This document shows positions 30,160-36,907 of a stretch of 36,907 bases of DNA, one piece after another (the stretch's first letter is position 1; every line of letters starts with the position of its first letter). A model generated the notes under the pieces. It saw nothing but the letters and a program-made list of their open reading frames with translations. It was not told the origin of the DNA and ran no database searches. The stretch covers positions 1-36,907 of IMG/VR virus record IMGVR_UViG_3300046167_000273, one strand, 5' to 3'. The DNA is from a virus. The position numbers and the translations under genes were made by a program.

Positions 30160-30487
30160 CGCAACACCTGATATGTGGGACAAGGCAACCCAGAAGTACG
30201 GAAAAGTAGCAGAGAAAACAGGACTAGAGCCTTGGGCGACCATGGCAGAGGAAGAAGCAGTGGAAGACTTAGTAAACAACCCAGACCATTACAATACAGG
30301 CAACATAGAGTGTATTGATGCAATAGAGGAGTCCATGTCCAGTGTTGCATTCAAAGGCTACCTCAAGGGCAACTGCATTAAGTATCTGTGGCGCTATGAT
30401 TACAAAGGTAAGCAGGTAGAGGATTTAGAGAAGGCTGGCTGGTACTTAAACAAACTAACAGACATGGTAGCAGAGGAGAACAACTAA
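30146..30487 (+). CDS. DUF3310 protein
   Basis: 113 residues. NNPDHYNTGNIECIDAIEES (about residues 44-63), then FKGYLKGNCIKYLWRYDYKG and KAGWYLNKL are the fixed points of the DUF3310 (phage nucleotide-kinase-like) family: HY-x-x-G-x-x-E-x-I-D-x-I, then K-G-N-x-x-K-Y-L-x-R. Usually near nucleotide metabolism and replication genes, as here directly before the ribonucleotide reductase (one-base overlap). Exact reaction unproven. The N-terminal about 40 residues are variable and acidic. Confidence 0.88.
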   Translation: MRLNDATPDMWDKATQKYGKVAEKTGLEPWATMAEEEAVEDLVNNPDHYNTGNIECIDAIEESMSSVAFKGYLKGNCIKYLWRYDYKGKQVEDLEKAGWYLNKLTDMVAEENN

Positions 30488-32367
30488 TGGATCAGTATCA
30501 ACAATTTATACACAAGAGTAGGTACGCACGTTGGCTACCAGAGGAAGGTAGACGAGAAACATGGGAAGAGACGGTAACACGTTATGTAGACTTCTTTAAA
30601 GATCGTAAGCAGCTAAAAGGCAAAGACTACGACCTACTCAAAGAAGCTATCCTGCACCAGGATGTGATGCCTTCAATGCGCTGTATGATGACAGCAGGCG
30701 AAGCATTGGCTAAGGACAACGTAGCAGGATTTAATTGTAGTTATTTGCACATTGACTCACCGCGTAGCTTTGACGAGTTAATGTATGTTCTGATGTGCGG
30801 TACAGGTGTAGGGTTTAGTGTAGAGAGAGCGTTCATTAACAAGCTGCCAGAGGTTGCTGAGACCTTCCACAAGACAGACACCGTTATTGTTGTTAGTGAC
30901 AGCAAGATTGGCTGGGCATCAGCGTTCCGCGAGTTAATTGCTATGCTGTACGCTGGTAAGATACCTCAGTGGGACATGAGCCGCATACGTCCAGCAGGGG
31001 CTAGACTAAAAACCTTTGGTGGTCGTGCTTCAGGGCCAGAGCCTTTGGTTGACCTGTTTAACTTCTGTGTAGAGATATTCCAGAAGGCAGCAGGACGCAA
31101 GCTAACCTCTATTGAGTGTCACGATGTTGTGTGTAAGATAGCTGACATTGTAGTGGTCGGTGGTGTGCGTAGATCAGCCCTAATTAGCCTATCTAATCTA
31201 TCTGATCCGCGTATGGCTAAGGCTAAGTCAGGAGACTGGTGGCGACACGAAGGGCATCGTAGGCTTGCTAACAACAGCGTAGCGTACACTGAGAAGCCAG
31301 ACTTTGAATCATTCCTGTCAGAGATGCAGAACATGTACGAGAGCAAGGCAGGTGAGCGTGGTATCTTTAGCCGGGTAGCAGCACAGAAGATTGCAGCGCG
31401 TAACGGCAGACGTGACAGTGAGCAAGACTTTGGTACTAACCCATGCTCTGAGATTATCCTGCGTAGTAACCAGTTCTGTAACTTGTCAGAGATTGTAGTG
31501 CGTCCTGAAGACGACCTAGACACGTTAAAGAAGAAAGCAGAAGTAGCAGCCATCATTGGCACGTTACAGGCTACCTTGACAGACTTCCGTTACCTGCGTA
31601 ACTGCTGGAAGAAGAACACGGAAGAAGAGGCGCTATTAGGTGTAAGCATGACAGGTATAATGGATCACTACCTGCTAAGTAAAGGTGACTCCACAGACTT
31701 GGAGAAGTGGCTTGAACAAATACGCGATGTTGCTGTTAAGACTAACGAGAAGTGGGCTGCAAAGCTTGGCATTAACCAGTCTGCGGCTATTACATGCGTT
31801 AAGCCTAGCGGTACTGTATCTCAGCTTGTCGATTCTGCTAGTGGTATCCATCCTCGCTTCTCTAAGCATTACATTCGCAGAGTTCGTAGCGACAAAAAAG
31901 ACCCGCTTGCGATCTTCATGGGAGAAGCAGGATTCCCAGTAGAGCAGGATGTTATGTCGCCTACATCAGCAGTGTTTAGCTTCCCTGTAAAGTCACCAGA
32001 GAAATGTACCACGGTTAAGCAGGTAGGAGCTATGCAGCAGCTACAGCTTTGGAAGACTTACCAAAACCATTGGTGCGAACATAAACCAAGCATCACTGTG
32101 TATTATACAGATAGTGAATTCTTGCAAGTAGCACAGTGGATATGGGAAAACTTTGATCTTTGTAGTGGGATTAGTTTGTTGCCTTATAGCGATCATGTAT
32201 ATCAGCAAGCTCCGTATGAAGAAATAGACGCTGAGAAGTACGAGGAACTACTAGCGGCTATGCCAGTGAATGTAGATTGGTCTGCTCTGGAACAGTTTGA
32301 GCAGGATGACAACACTACAGGTAGCCAGGAGTTAGCCTGTGTAGGTGGTGCGTGTGAGATAGTGTAG
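30487..32367 (+). CDS. nrdJ: Ribonucleotide reductase, class II (adenosylcobalamin-dependent)
   Basis: 626 residues, a monomeric RTPR-like type. TNPCSEI contains Asn318, Cys320 (radical) and Glu322. Cys84 (FNCSY) and Cys331 are the active-site redox pair; the Cys320 to Cys331 distance of 11 equals that of Lactobacillus RTPR (408/419). The C-terminal CVGGAC (Cys618, Cys623) has the shuttle-cysteine spacing of 5. GTGVGF and VKPSGTVSQLVDS are also conserved. Role: makes deoxynucleotides without oxygen, using B12 from the host. No small subunit is expected or present. Last gene of the unit, followed by the convergent terminator. Confidence 0.93.
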   Translation: MDQYQQFIHKSRYARWLPEEGRRETWEETVTRYVDFFKDRKQLKGKDYDLLKEAILHQDVMPSMRCMMTAGEALAKDNVAGFNCSYLHIDSPRSFDELMYVLMCGTGVGFSVERAFINKLPEVAETFHKTDTVIVVSDSKIGWASAFRELIAMLYAGKIPQWDMSRIRPAGARLKTFGGRASGPEPLVDLFNFCVEIFQKAAGRKLTSIECHDVVCKIADIVVVGGVRRSALISLSNLSDPRMAKAKSGDWWRHEGHRRLANNSVAYTEKPDFESFLSEMQNMYESKAGERGIFSRVAAQKIAARNGRRDSEQDFGTNPCSEIILRSNQFCNLSEIVVRPEDDLDTLKKKAEVAAIIGTLQATLTDFRYLRNCWKKNTEEEALLGVSMTGIMDHYLLSKGDSTDLEKWLEQIRDVAVKTNEKWAAKLGINQSAAITCVKPSGTVSQLVDSASGIHPRFSKHYIRRVRSDKKDPLAIFMGEAGFPVEQDVMSPTSAVFSFPVKSPEKCTTVKQVGAMQQLQLWKTYQNHWCEHKPSITVYYTDSEFLQVAQWIWENFDLCSGISLLPYSDHVYQQAPYEEIDAEKYEELLAAMPVNVDWSALEQFEQDDNTTGSQELACVGGACEIV

Positions 32368-32381
32368 ATGTTGTAGGTACT

Positions 32382-32417
32382 AAAAAGCCCTGTGTAGATG
32401 ACTGCACAGGGCTTTTT
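32382..32417. terminator. Bidirectional terminator between convergent units
   Basis: AAAAAGCCCTGTG (32382-32394), 10-base loop, CACAGGGCTTTTT (32405-32417). The A run on one side and T run on the other let it stop both the RNR transcript and the late transcript, which ends at 32420. Confidence 0.92.
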
Positions 32418-32419
32418 TG

Positions 32420-34396
32420 TTACTGCGCTCTGAAGTAGTCTTTTACCTCTTGTTGTTCTTCCTCAGTAAGTTTATCTACTACATCACTAACTATTAAAGC
32501 AGCAGCTTTCTCCCTAAGTTCATCGTTTTTAAAAGTCATCTTCTCAAAAGCTAATAATTTATTAACTGCTTTTGGGTCTGCTGCCATTTTAGCCAGAAAA
32601 ATAGGACTAGCCAGTACAGCTCCTGCCGCAGCTATTGCTCCCACACCTCCAGTAGTAGCTCCTAAAGCTAAAGTACCTAAAGCACCGTATTCTTTAGAAC
32701 GGAGAACTAGAGTACCTACGTTGCTCTCAGGTTTTTTAGAAGCCTCTGCAAATAGATTAAATATTTGCTTTACTCTACCGTAGTCCTCTCCCATTACTGA
32801 CTTTAAGCGAGCCGCTTCTGATGGTTTAGAAAACTGTGCAGCTAGTTTAGAATACTCTTGTATATCAAATGCTTTGTCATTAAGCTTAGGAACTGTACTA
32901 GCCAAAAACCCTTGCTTTATAGCTTGTTTTGCGTCTTTCGCTGTGGCATAAGCAATATTAGCAACACCTTCTTTGCTTTTATCTATTTGCTTGTAAGCTT
33001 CATCTATACTTTTCATAAAGTTGTTAATTTTACTTACGTTTTTTTGATCTACTAACATTTTTCCTAACGCATCGTAAGAACCTGATTCAGCGTTTTTTAT
33101 CAAGTTTTTATTTACTTCAGGTAGCAGACCAGACATTCCTTCTTTGTAAGCAGCTTTTAAAGCAGCATACTCTTCCGCTACTTTAGGGTCTGCCTGTTTG
33201 AGCGTGTTTATAAAGGAGTCTTTTAAAATATTAGTAAGTTCTGCCATCTCTCTATCAGCCACAGAGTTATAGTTTGAAGAGCGAACATCACCAAACTGTC
33301 TAATATCAGCAGCTATTTTTTTATCTAAACGCAACAGACCTTCAGCAGTCATCTGACTCAACTCTAAAATACCGTTAATATTTTCATTTATGTATTTTTC
33401 AGTAGCACCGTTTAGTAAAACTTCTGATTTTTTCTTTAAAACTCTCTTACCGTCTTCTATTACATAGCCTTGTGTTATCTCGCTATTGTCTTTTACGAAC
33501 TGTTGGAGACGCTTTTTTATGCCTGATGTGTTTACTTTCTTTTTTCTTACTTTAGAACTAATTTGATCTAGCCCTTCTCCATAAGTACTGCTTAAAGCTT
33601 TTTTACCAGCGGTTACGACATCTATCATTGCTTCGCCTATGTCCACGGGAGCGTTTCCTGTGGTATAGTCAATTTTATTAGCAATGTCGTTCAAAGCTTC
33701 TTGTGCAGCGGCATTAACCTTAATAGCATTGTCTGCTACTTCTTTTCCAGAAAAAATACCTGCATTGGCTAGTTTCTCTGAGAAAACTTCTATAGCAGAT
33801 GCTTGTCCAGTTTGAAATCTAGTAAGACTAGCGCCTTTTTCTTGAAGAATCTCTTGAGTAGCTTTTAGAGATTCTACAGTGCCTGTTTCTTGTCCTTGCT
33901 TTGCCGTTCTAATAATATCTGCTGCTACTTCTTTTGGCGTAAATCCTAAAGCTTCTTTAGCTGCGAAATATCCAGGTTTTACATATTTACCAGCGCCTAA
34001 CGTAGCTACATCAAAACCAGCAGAGAACAAAGCTTCTTCTGTTGCTTTTGCAAAATCTAACTCGTCTTCTGAAACTGCGTCAGATAGTAAAGAACCTGCG
34101 AATGTACCAGTAACTCCTCCTAGTATACCGCCCGTCACTATTCCAGCAGGGCCAAAAGGTACTCCTGCTTTAGCACCAGCTATAGAGAGAGCAATACCAG
34201 CAGGTAAGTCTAAATTTCTCATTAACCAGTTAGGTTCTTCAGCTTCTGGAGAAGTTTCTGGAAAATTAAACTCGTCAATAGTAGCCTCGCCCTGCGCTAA
34301 AAGTTCTTCTCTAATCTGCGCTTCTGTCACGTTCTCTGGCAACCCAGACATAATTACTGTTCTGCCGTTAGGTAATACTACTTCAGACTCACTCAT
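32420..34396 (-). CDS. Large internal / ejection-type virion protein
   Basis: 658 residues from ATG 34396 (MSESEVVLPNGRTVIMSGLP); earlier in-frame ATGs at 34408 and 34426 overlap the previous gene more. The N-terminus is a VLPNGRTV..GLPENVTEAQIR.EL unit often seen in phage ejection proteins. A hydrophobic Gly-rich segment (LDLPAGIALSIAGAKAGVPF, GPAGIVTGGILGGVTGTFAG) follows at about 75-115, long charged helices fill the middle, and a second hydrophobic segment (GALGTLALGATTGGVGAIAA) is near the end. Location as last structural gene matches T7 gp16-type internal proteins. Likely forms part of the trans-envelope channel. No lytic transglycosylase motif is visible. Confidence 0.65.
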   Translation of the reverse strand: MSESEVVLPNGRTVIMSGLPENVTEAQIREELLAQGEATIDEFNFPETSPEAEEPNWLMRNLDLPAGIALSIAGAKAGVPFGPAGIVTGGILGGVTGTFAGSLLSDAVSEDELDFAKATEEALFSAGFDVATLGAGKYVKPGYFAAKEALGFTPKEVAADIIRTAKQGQETGTVESLKATQEILQEKGASLTRFQTGQASAIEVFSEKLANAGIFSGKEVADNAIKVNAAAQEALNDIANKIDYTTGNAPVDIGEAMIDVVTAGKKALSSTYGEGLDQISSKVRKKKVNTSGIKKRLQQFVKDNSEITQGYVIEDGKRVLKKKSEVLLNGATEKYINENINGILELSQMTAEGLLRLDKKIAADIRQFGDVRSSNYNSVADREMAELTNILKDSFINTLKQADPKVAEEYAALKAAYKEGMSGLLPEVNKNLIKNAESGSYDALGKMLVDQKNVSKINNFMKSIDEAYKQIDKSKEGVANIAYATAKDAKQAIKQGFLASTVPKLNDKAFDIQEYSKLAAQFSKPSEAARLKSVMGEDYGRVKQIFNLFAEASKKPESNVGTLVLRSKEYGALGTLALGATTGGVGAIAAAGAVLASPIFLAKMAADPKAVNKLLAFEKMTFKNDELREKAAALIVSDVVDKLTEEEQQEVKDYFRAQ

Positions 34397-35588
34397 TGTT
34401 TTCACCATCTCTTTGTCCAAACACAATTACTCTTCTTTTAGAGGGTGCTTCTTCAGGAAACATCTGCTTAACAGTTATCTTAAACTCTTCGTAGTTGTCT
34501 GCTTTTTGATACAAATTAGCCTTAACTATCCCGTCATTGAGTTCTTGCTTCAGTCTTTTTAATATACCTTTGTTTGCTGTGTTGCCTTTCTTTAAATTAG
34601 CATAGATATCCACAATAGCTTGTCTTTCGCCTTCAGAAATAACACCGCCAAACAAAGGTTTCAAAGACTTAAACATTTCCTGCCCTAAGATTATTTCTAA
34701 CTCTGCTTTATCTGCTCCTTTAACACCAAAAAAGTTTTCTAAACCTGTGCCTGCTAAGTTTACAGGGCCACCTGTTGAAACAGAATCTAACAACGCAGTC
34801 GCTCTATCAAGGTTGTTTTTTGAAGCATTCAAAGTAGGGATAGAGTCAGTAGCGGCTACCTTTAACTCTTGGAATTTTGCCTCTTGCCTTTCTAAACCTT
34901 TTGTTTCAATTGTTTGTCGTTGGGCTTCTCCCGCAGTCTGAGCAAACTCTCCACCAGTTACTACTGTTTTACCTATAGGATTAGAAGGAGCATTTCCTAT
35001 TGGAGAGTAGCTATTTTCCAACTTCCCAGTTTTATTATTCAAAGTAGGAATCATTGTAAAGTTGTTGCCTTTTTCATCCCTGACTGTGAAAGTACTACCC
35101 TTTAGTATGGTAGCGTTAGATGTGTCTTTTATAAAAGAGTCTAAATTGTTAGGCGTTAATACACCTCCCGCAGCTAGTTTCGTAAGTTCTGGGTTGTTAA
35201 AAGTAGAATCTACATAAGAAGCAAACACCGCGCCTTGGGACTGTTTTAGTTCCTGCGCTTTTTCTTTCTCAGCCCTGACCCTACCTTGCTGTGCAAACTG
35301 CGCCACCAGTGCAGATTCTTTTTCTGGGGCATACTTTCGTACAATCTCAAGAAGCTTAGGCTGGTCTGCTGGGTTGTTAATATCTAAACCACGCATAGCT
35401 GCTCTAGCCGCTTCTTGGTTAGTGCGTGTATCAGCACCAGTAAGAGCGCCTATGCCTCTACGCAGCCCTGTACCTGCTGATTGTGCTAGTCTCATCGAAG
35501 CTTCTGCTAAAGAAGACGGAACAGCCTGCTGAGTAGGCTGGAATAAGCCTTCTGTGAGCATTCCTGTTAAATCTGTTGGTTGTGCCAT
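34389..35588 (-). CDS. Internal virion protein, helical
   Basis: 399 residues. LAEASMRLAQSAGTGLRRGI, then AARAAMRGLDINNPADQPKL and VAQFAQQGRVRAEKEKAQEL, are long charged helices. A middle section (NNFTMIPTLNNKTGKLENSY) and a C-terminal helix with RLKQELNDGIVKANLYQKAD follow. Position between the 409- and 658-residue proteins is that of T7 gp15-like core proteins. No enzymatic motif. Overlaps the next gene by 8 bases. Role inferred from order. Confidence 0.6.
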   Translation of the reverse strand: MAQPTDLTGMLTEGLFQPTQQAVPSSLAEASMRLAQSAGTGLRRGIGALTGADTRTNQEAARAAMRGLDINNPADQPKLLEIVRKYAPEKESALVAQFAQQGRVRAEKEKAQELKQSQGAVFASYVDSTFNNPELTKLAAGGVLTPNNLDSFIKDTSNATILKGSTFTVRDEKGNNFTMIPTLNNKTGKLENSYSPIGNAPSNPIGKTVVTGGEFAQTAGEAQRQTIETKGLERQEAKFQELKVAATDSIPTLNASKNNLDRATALLDSVSTGGPVNLAGTGLENFFGVKGADKAELEIILGQEMFKSLKPLFGGVISEGERQAIVDIYANLKKGNTANKGILKRLKQELNDGIVKANLYQKADNYEEFKITVKQMFPEEAPSKRRVIVFGQRDGENNE

Positions 35589-35600
35589 TGTTCTGTCTCC

Positions 35601-36830
35601 TTAAAGTTGATAACCAAAGTCATCAGGGGCTTGTATGTTGCCTAAGTTTATTTGCTGTCCTGGTGATGGAATAGCTGGTGGAACATAACCACTAAACAAA
35701 GAACCTGTATCGTATGGGTTAGTTACTTCAGGTAAGAAAATACTGCTTAAAAAGTCACTACCGCCTAAGAAAGAGTCAGTAGCTGTTGTAGGCAGTGTTA
35801 GCATATCTTGAGTAGACTCTCTACCGCCTAGAATACTGCTTAACAAACCACCACCAAAGCTACCAGTTGTGGGGTCTTGTCTACCAGTTAAAATTGTTTG
35901 TAAATTCTGTAATTGAGCTAATCTGTTTGCTTCAGCAACACTAGAGCCTTGCAACAGCGATTCAATACCAGCCAAACCAGCCTGCTGTTGGAACTGAGCG
36001 CCTTGTCTGCGACCAATATCAGCATATCCAGCAGGAATCTGACTAGCCTCTAGCAACGACAGTGCTTGCTGCTGTGGCATGTAACCAGCGCCCAACAGAC
36101 CACCAGCAATACCAGCAGCTTGTTGTTGCTCTGCCAATGCCTGCTGTCTAGCACCTAAGTTAGCCCGTGCCATAGCCTCCTGTCGTGCAGTCTCCATAGC
36201 CAGTAGCTCAGGTGATGCACCGCCATAGGCAGAAGAGGATAGTCCTAAACGGCCTTGTGACAGCATACGCTCTTCCAATGCTAGACGCTGACGTTCCTCT
36301 TCAGGGCGCTGTGTGGCTCTAATGTCTTCGTAGATACCAGCCTGTACAGCAGCAGGGTCAGCCTGTAGTTGACTGAAGAACCCACCAGCTTGTCCCATGA
36401 TTTGATTCTGTAAAGCCTGTTGCTCTGGGCTTAGTTGTGTAGTAAAGCCACCAGAAGGATCTGTGCCAACACGTGCCAGGTTGCTAGTGACAGTGTAGGG
36501 TTTAAATGCTGCTGTTTCTGCACCACGCTGTCCTACCTGCTCTGCCATCTCTAAACCAGCACGACCTACCTCGTAAGGAGCAGAGATAGCTTCTTGACCT
36601 AGATAAGCCTGACCAGCAGTGGCTAGAACATTCTGTAAGTCTATACCACCTCCAAATAAACCACCTAAAACGCCACCTAAAGCAACCTGACCAGCTCCTA
36701 CTGAGCTAGGTGCAGAAGGCATACCAGTAAGTCCTACAGTAGTAGGAGCAGCTACAGGAGCCTGTGTAGGCAGTGTAGTGTTAAAGCCTGTGGCTCCGTA
36801 GGGCTGTGCCTGATCCTTTAACATAACCAT
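35601..36830 (-). CDS. Internal virion protein, Gly/Ala/Gln-rich
   Basis: 409 residues, very rich in Ala, Gly and Gln: LPTQAPVAAPTTVGLTG, then GGVLGGLFGGGIDLQNVLAT near the start, and AYGGASPELLAMETARQEAM, ARANLGARQQALAEQQQAAG in the middle. The hydrophobic N-terminal glycine stretch and long Gln/Ala helix recall the T7 gp14-like internal core proteins. Starts with a one-base overlap to the junction gene (TAATG). Probably part of the ejected DNA-delivery complex; inference from position and composition. Confidence 0.6.
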   Translation of the reverse strand: MVMLKDQAQPYGATGFNTTLPTQAPVAAPTTVGLTGMPSAPSSVGAGQVALGGVLGGLFGGGIDLQNVLATAGQAYLGQEAISAPYEVGRAGLEMAEQVGQRGAETAAFKPYTVTSNLARVGTDPSGGFTTQLSPEQQALQNQIMGQAGGFFSQLQADPAAVQAGIYEDIRATQRPEEERQRLALEERMLSQGRLGLSSSAYGGASPELLAMETARQEAMARANLGARQQALAEQQQAAGIAGGLLGAGYMPQQQALSLLEASQIPAGYADIGRRQGAQFQQQAGLAGIESLLQGSSVAEANRLAQLQNLQTILTGRQDPTTGSFGGGLLSSILGGRESTQDMLTLPTTATDSFLGGSDFLSSIFLPEVTNPYDTGSLFSGYVPPAIPSPGQQINLGNIQAPDDFGYQL

Positions 36831-36907
36831 TAGTACGATCCTCCAGTAATTGTATCAGCCGTCAGTGTTCCTGTGACGTTTACGGTAGCGGCTGTAACAG
36901 TACCAGT
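36830..36907 (-). CDS. Junction structural protein, C-terminal part (gene starts at 156)
   Basis: Reading down from 36907: TGTVTAATVNVTGTLTADTI, then TGGSY and TAA at 36832-36830. The frame is exactly continuous with bases 156-1 (52 + 25 codons + stop = 234 bases). See the entry at 1-156 for the protein. The stop overlaps the ATG of the 409-residue gene by one base. Confidence 0.85.
   Translation of the reverse strand, partial: TGTVTAATVNVTGTLTADTITGGSY

Noticed and set aside
33879-34562. 227-codon plus-strand open frame
   Set aside because: Antisense to two well-supported internal protein genes. No ribosome site and no recognisable motif.
1-36907. Search for integrase, repressor of lysogeny, phage RNA polymerase, tRNA genes
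   Set aside because: None recognised in any frame. Absence by eye is not proof for tRNAs, which would need a covariance search.

Overview
The window is the genome of a lytic, podovirus-like dsDNA bacteriophage, and appears to be the whole genome. The two ends interrupt the same gene. On the minus strand, bases 156-1 encode 52 codons that stay in frame across the ends into bases 36907-36830 (25 codons plus a stop). The joined 77-residue protein reads smoothly through the junction (...ASPTF/TGTVTA...). The 36,907 bases are therefore best read as a circularly closed assembly, reflecting terminal redundancy or circular permutation.

Layout. Two long convergent transcription units leave a central control region at about 18.67-19.62 kb and meet at a bidirectional terminator at 32.38-32.42 kb. 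The minus-strand late unit runs 18673 to 1 and continues 36907 to 32420. In order it encodes: AT-hook terminase small subunit, M15 peptidase endolysin, terminase large subunit, portal, small basic proteins, scaffold, major capsid, a 1196-residue S74 tail fibre, further fibre and appendage genes, holins, tail tubular A and B-like proteins, the 77-residue junction protein, and three large internal or ejection-type proteins. The plus-strand early/replication unit runs 19622 to 32367. It starts with small unknown genes, then a C5-methyltransferase-like protein, and then a T7-style replication cassette: Zn-finger/TOPRIM/helicase, family A DNA polymerase, SSB-like protein, FEN-type exonuclease, HNH nuclease, homing HNH-AP2 nuclease, metallophosphoesterase, DUF3310 protein and a B12-dependent class II ribonucleotide reductase.

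Control. I see no phage RNA polymerase, integrase or tRNA. Transcription seems to rely on host sigma70. Near-consensus promoters lie upstream of the late unit, the capsid module, the holin and the SSB gene. The control region holds six CTTTAAAG palindromes, a 22-bp direct repeat, an AT-rich stretch, and three DnaA-box-like sites (two perfect TTATCCACA) bracketed by an inverted repeat GTGACCAG/CTGGTCAC. It also holds two 26-bp near-identical repeats carrying the same GTGACC/GGTCAC arms. This looks like a replication origin that recruits host DnaA, combined with operators for both units. That is unusual for a phage carrying a T7-like replisome.

Host and lifestyle. The replication set (class II RNR, Pol A, DUF3310, metallophosphoesterase) recalls marine SIO1/cobavirus-like podoviruses. 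The enterobacterial-style DnaA boxes and sigma70 promoters suggest a proteobacterial, perhaps gammaproteobacterial, host; this is inference. The absence of lysogeny genes, and a tyrosine at the polymerase site equivalent to E. coli Pol I 762, point to a virulent lifestyle.
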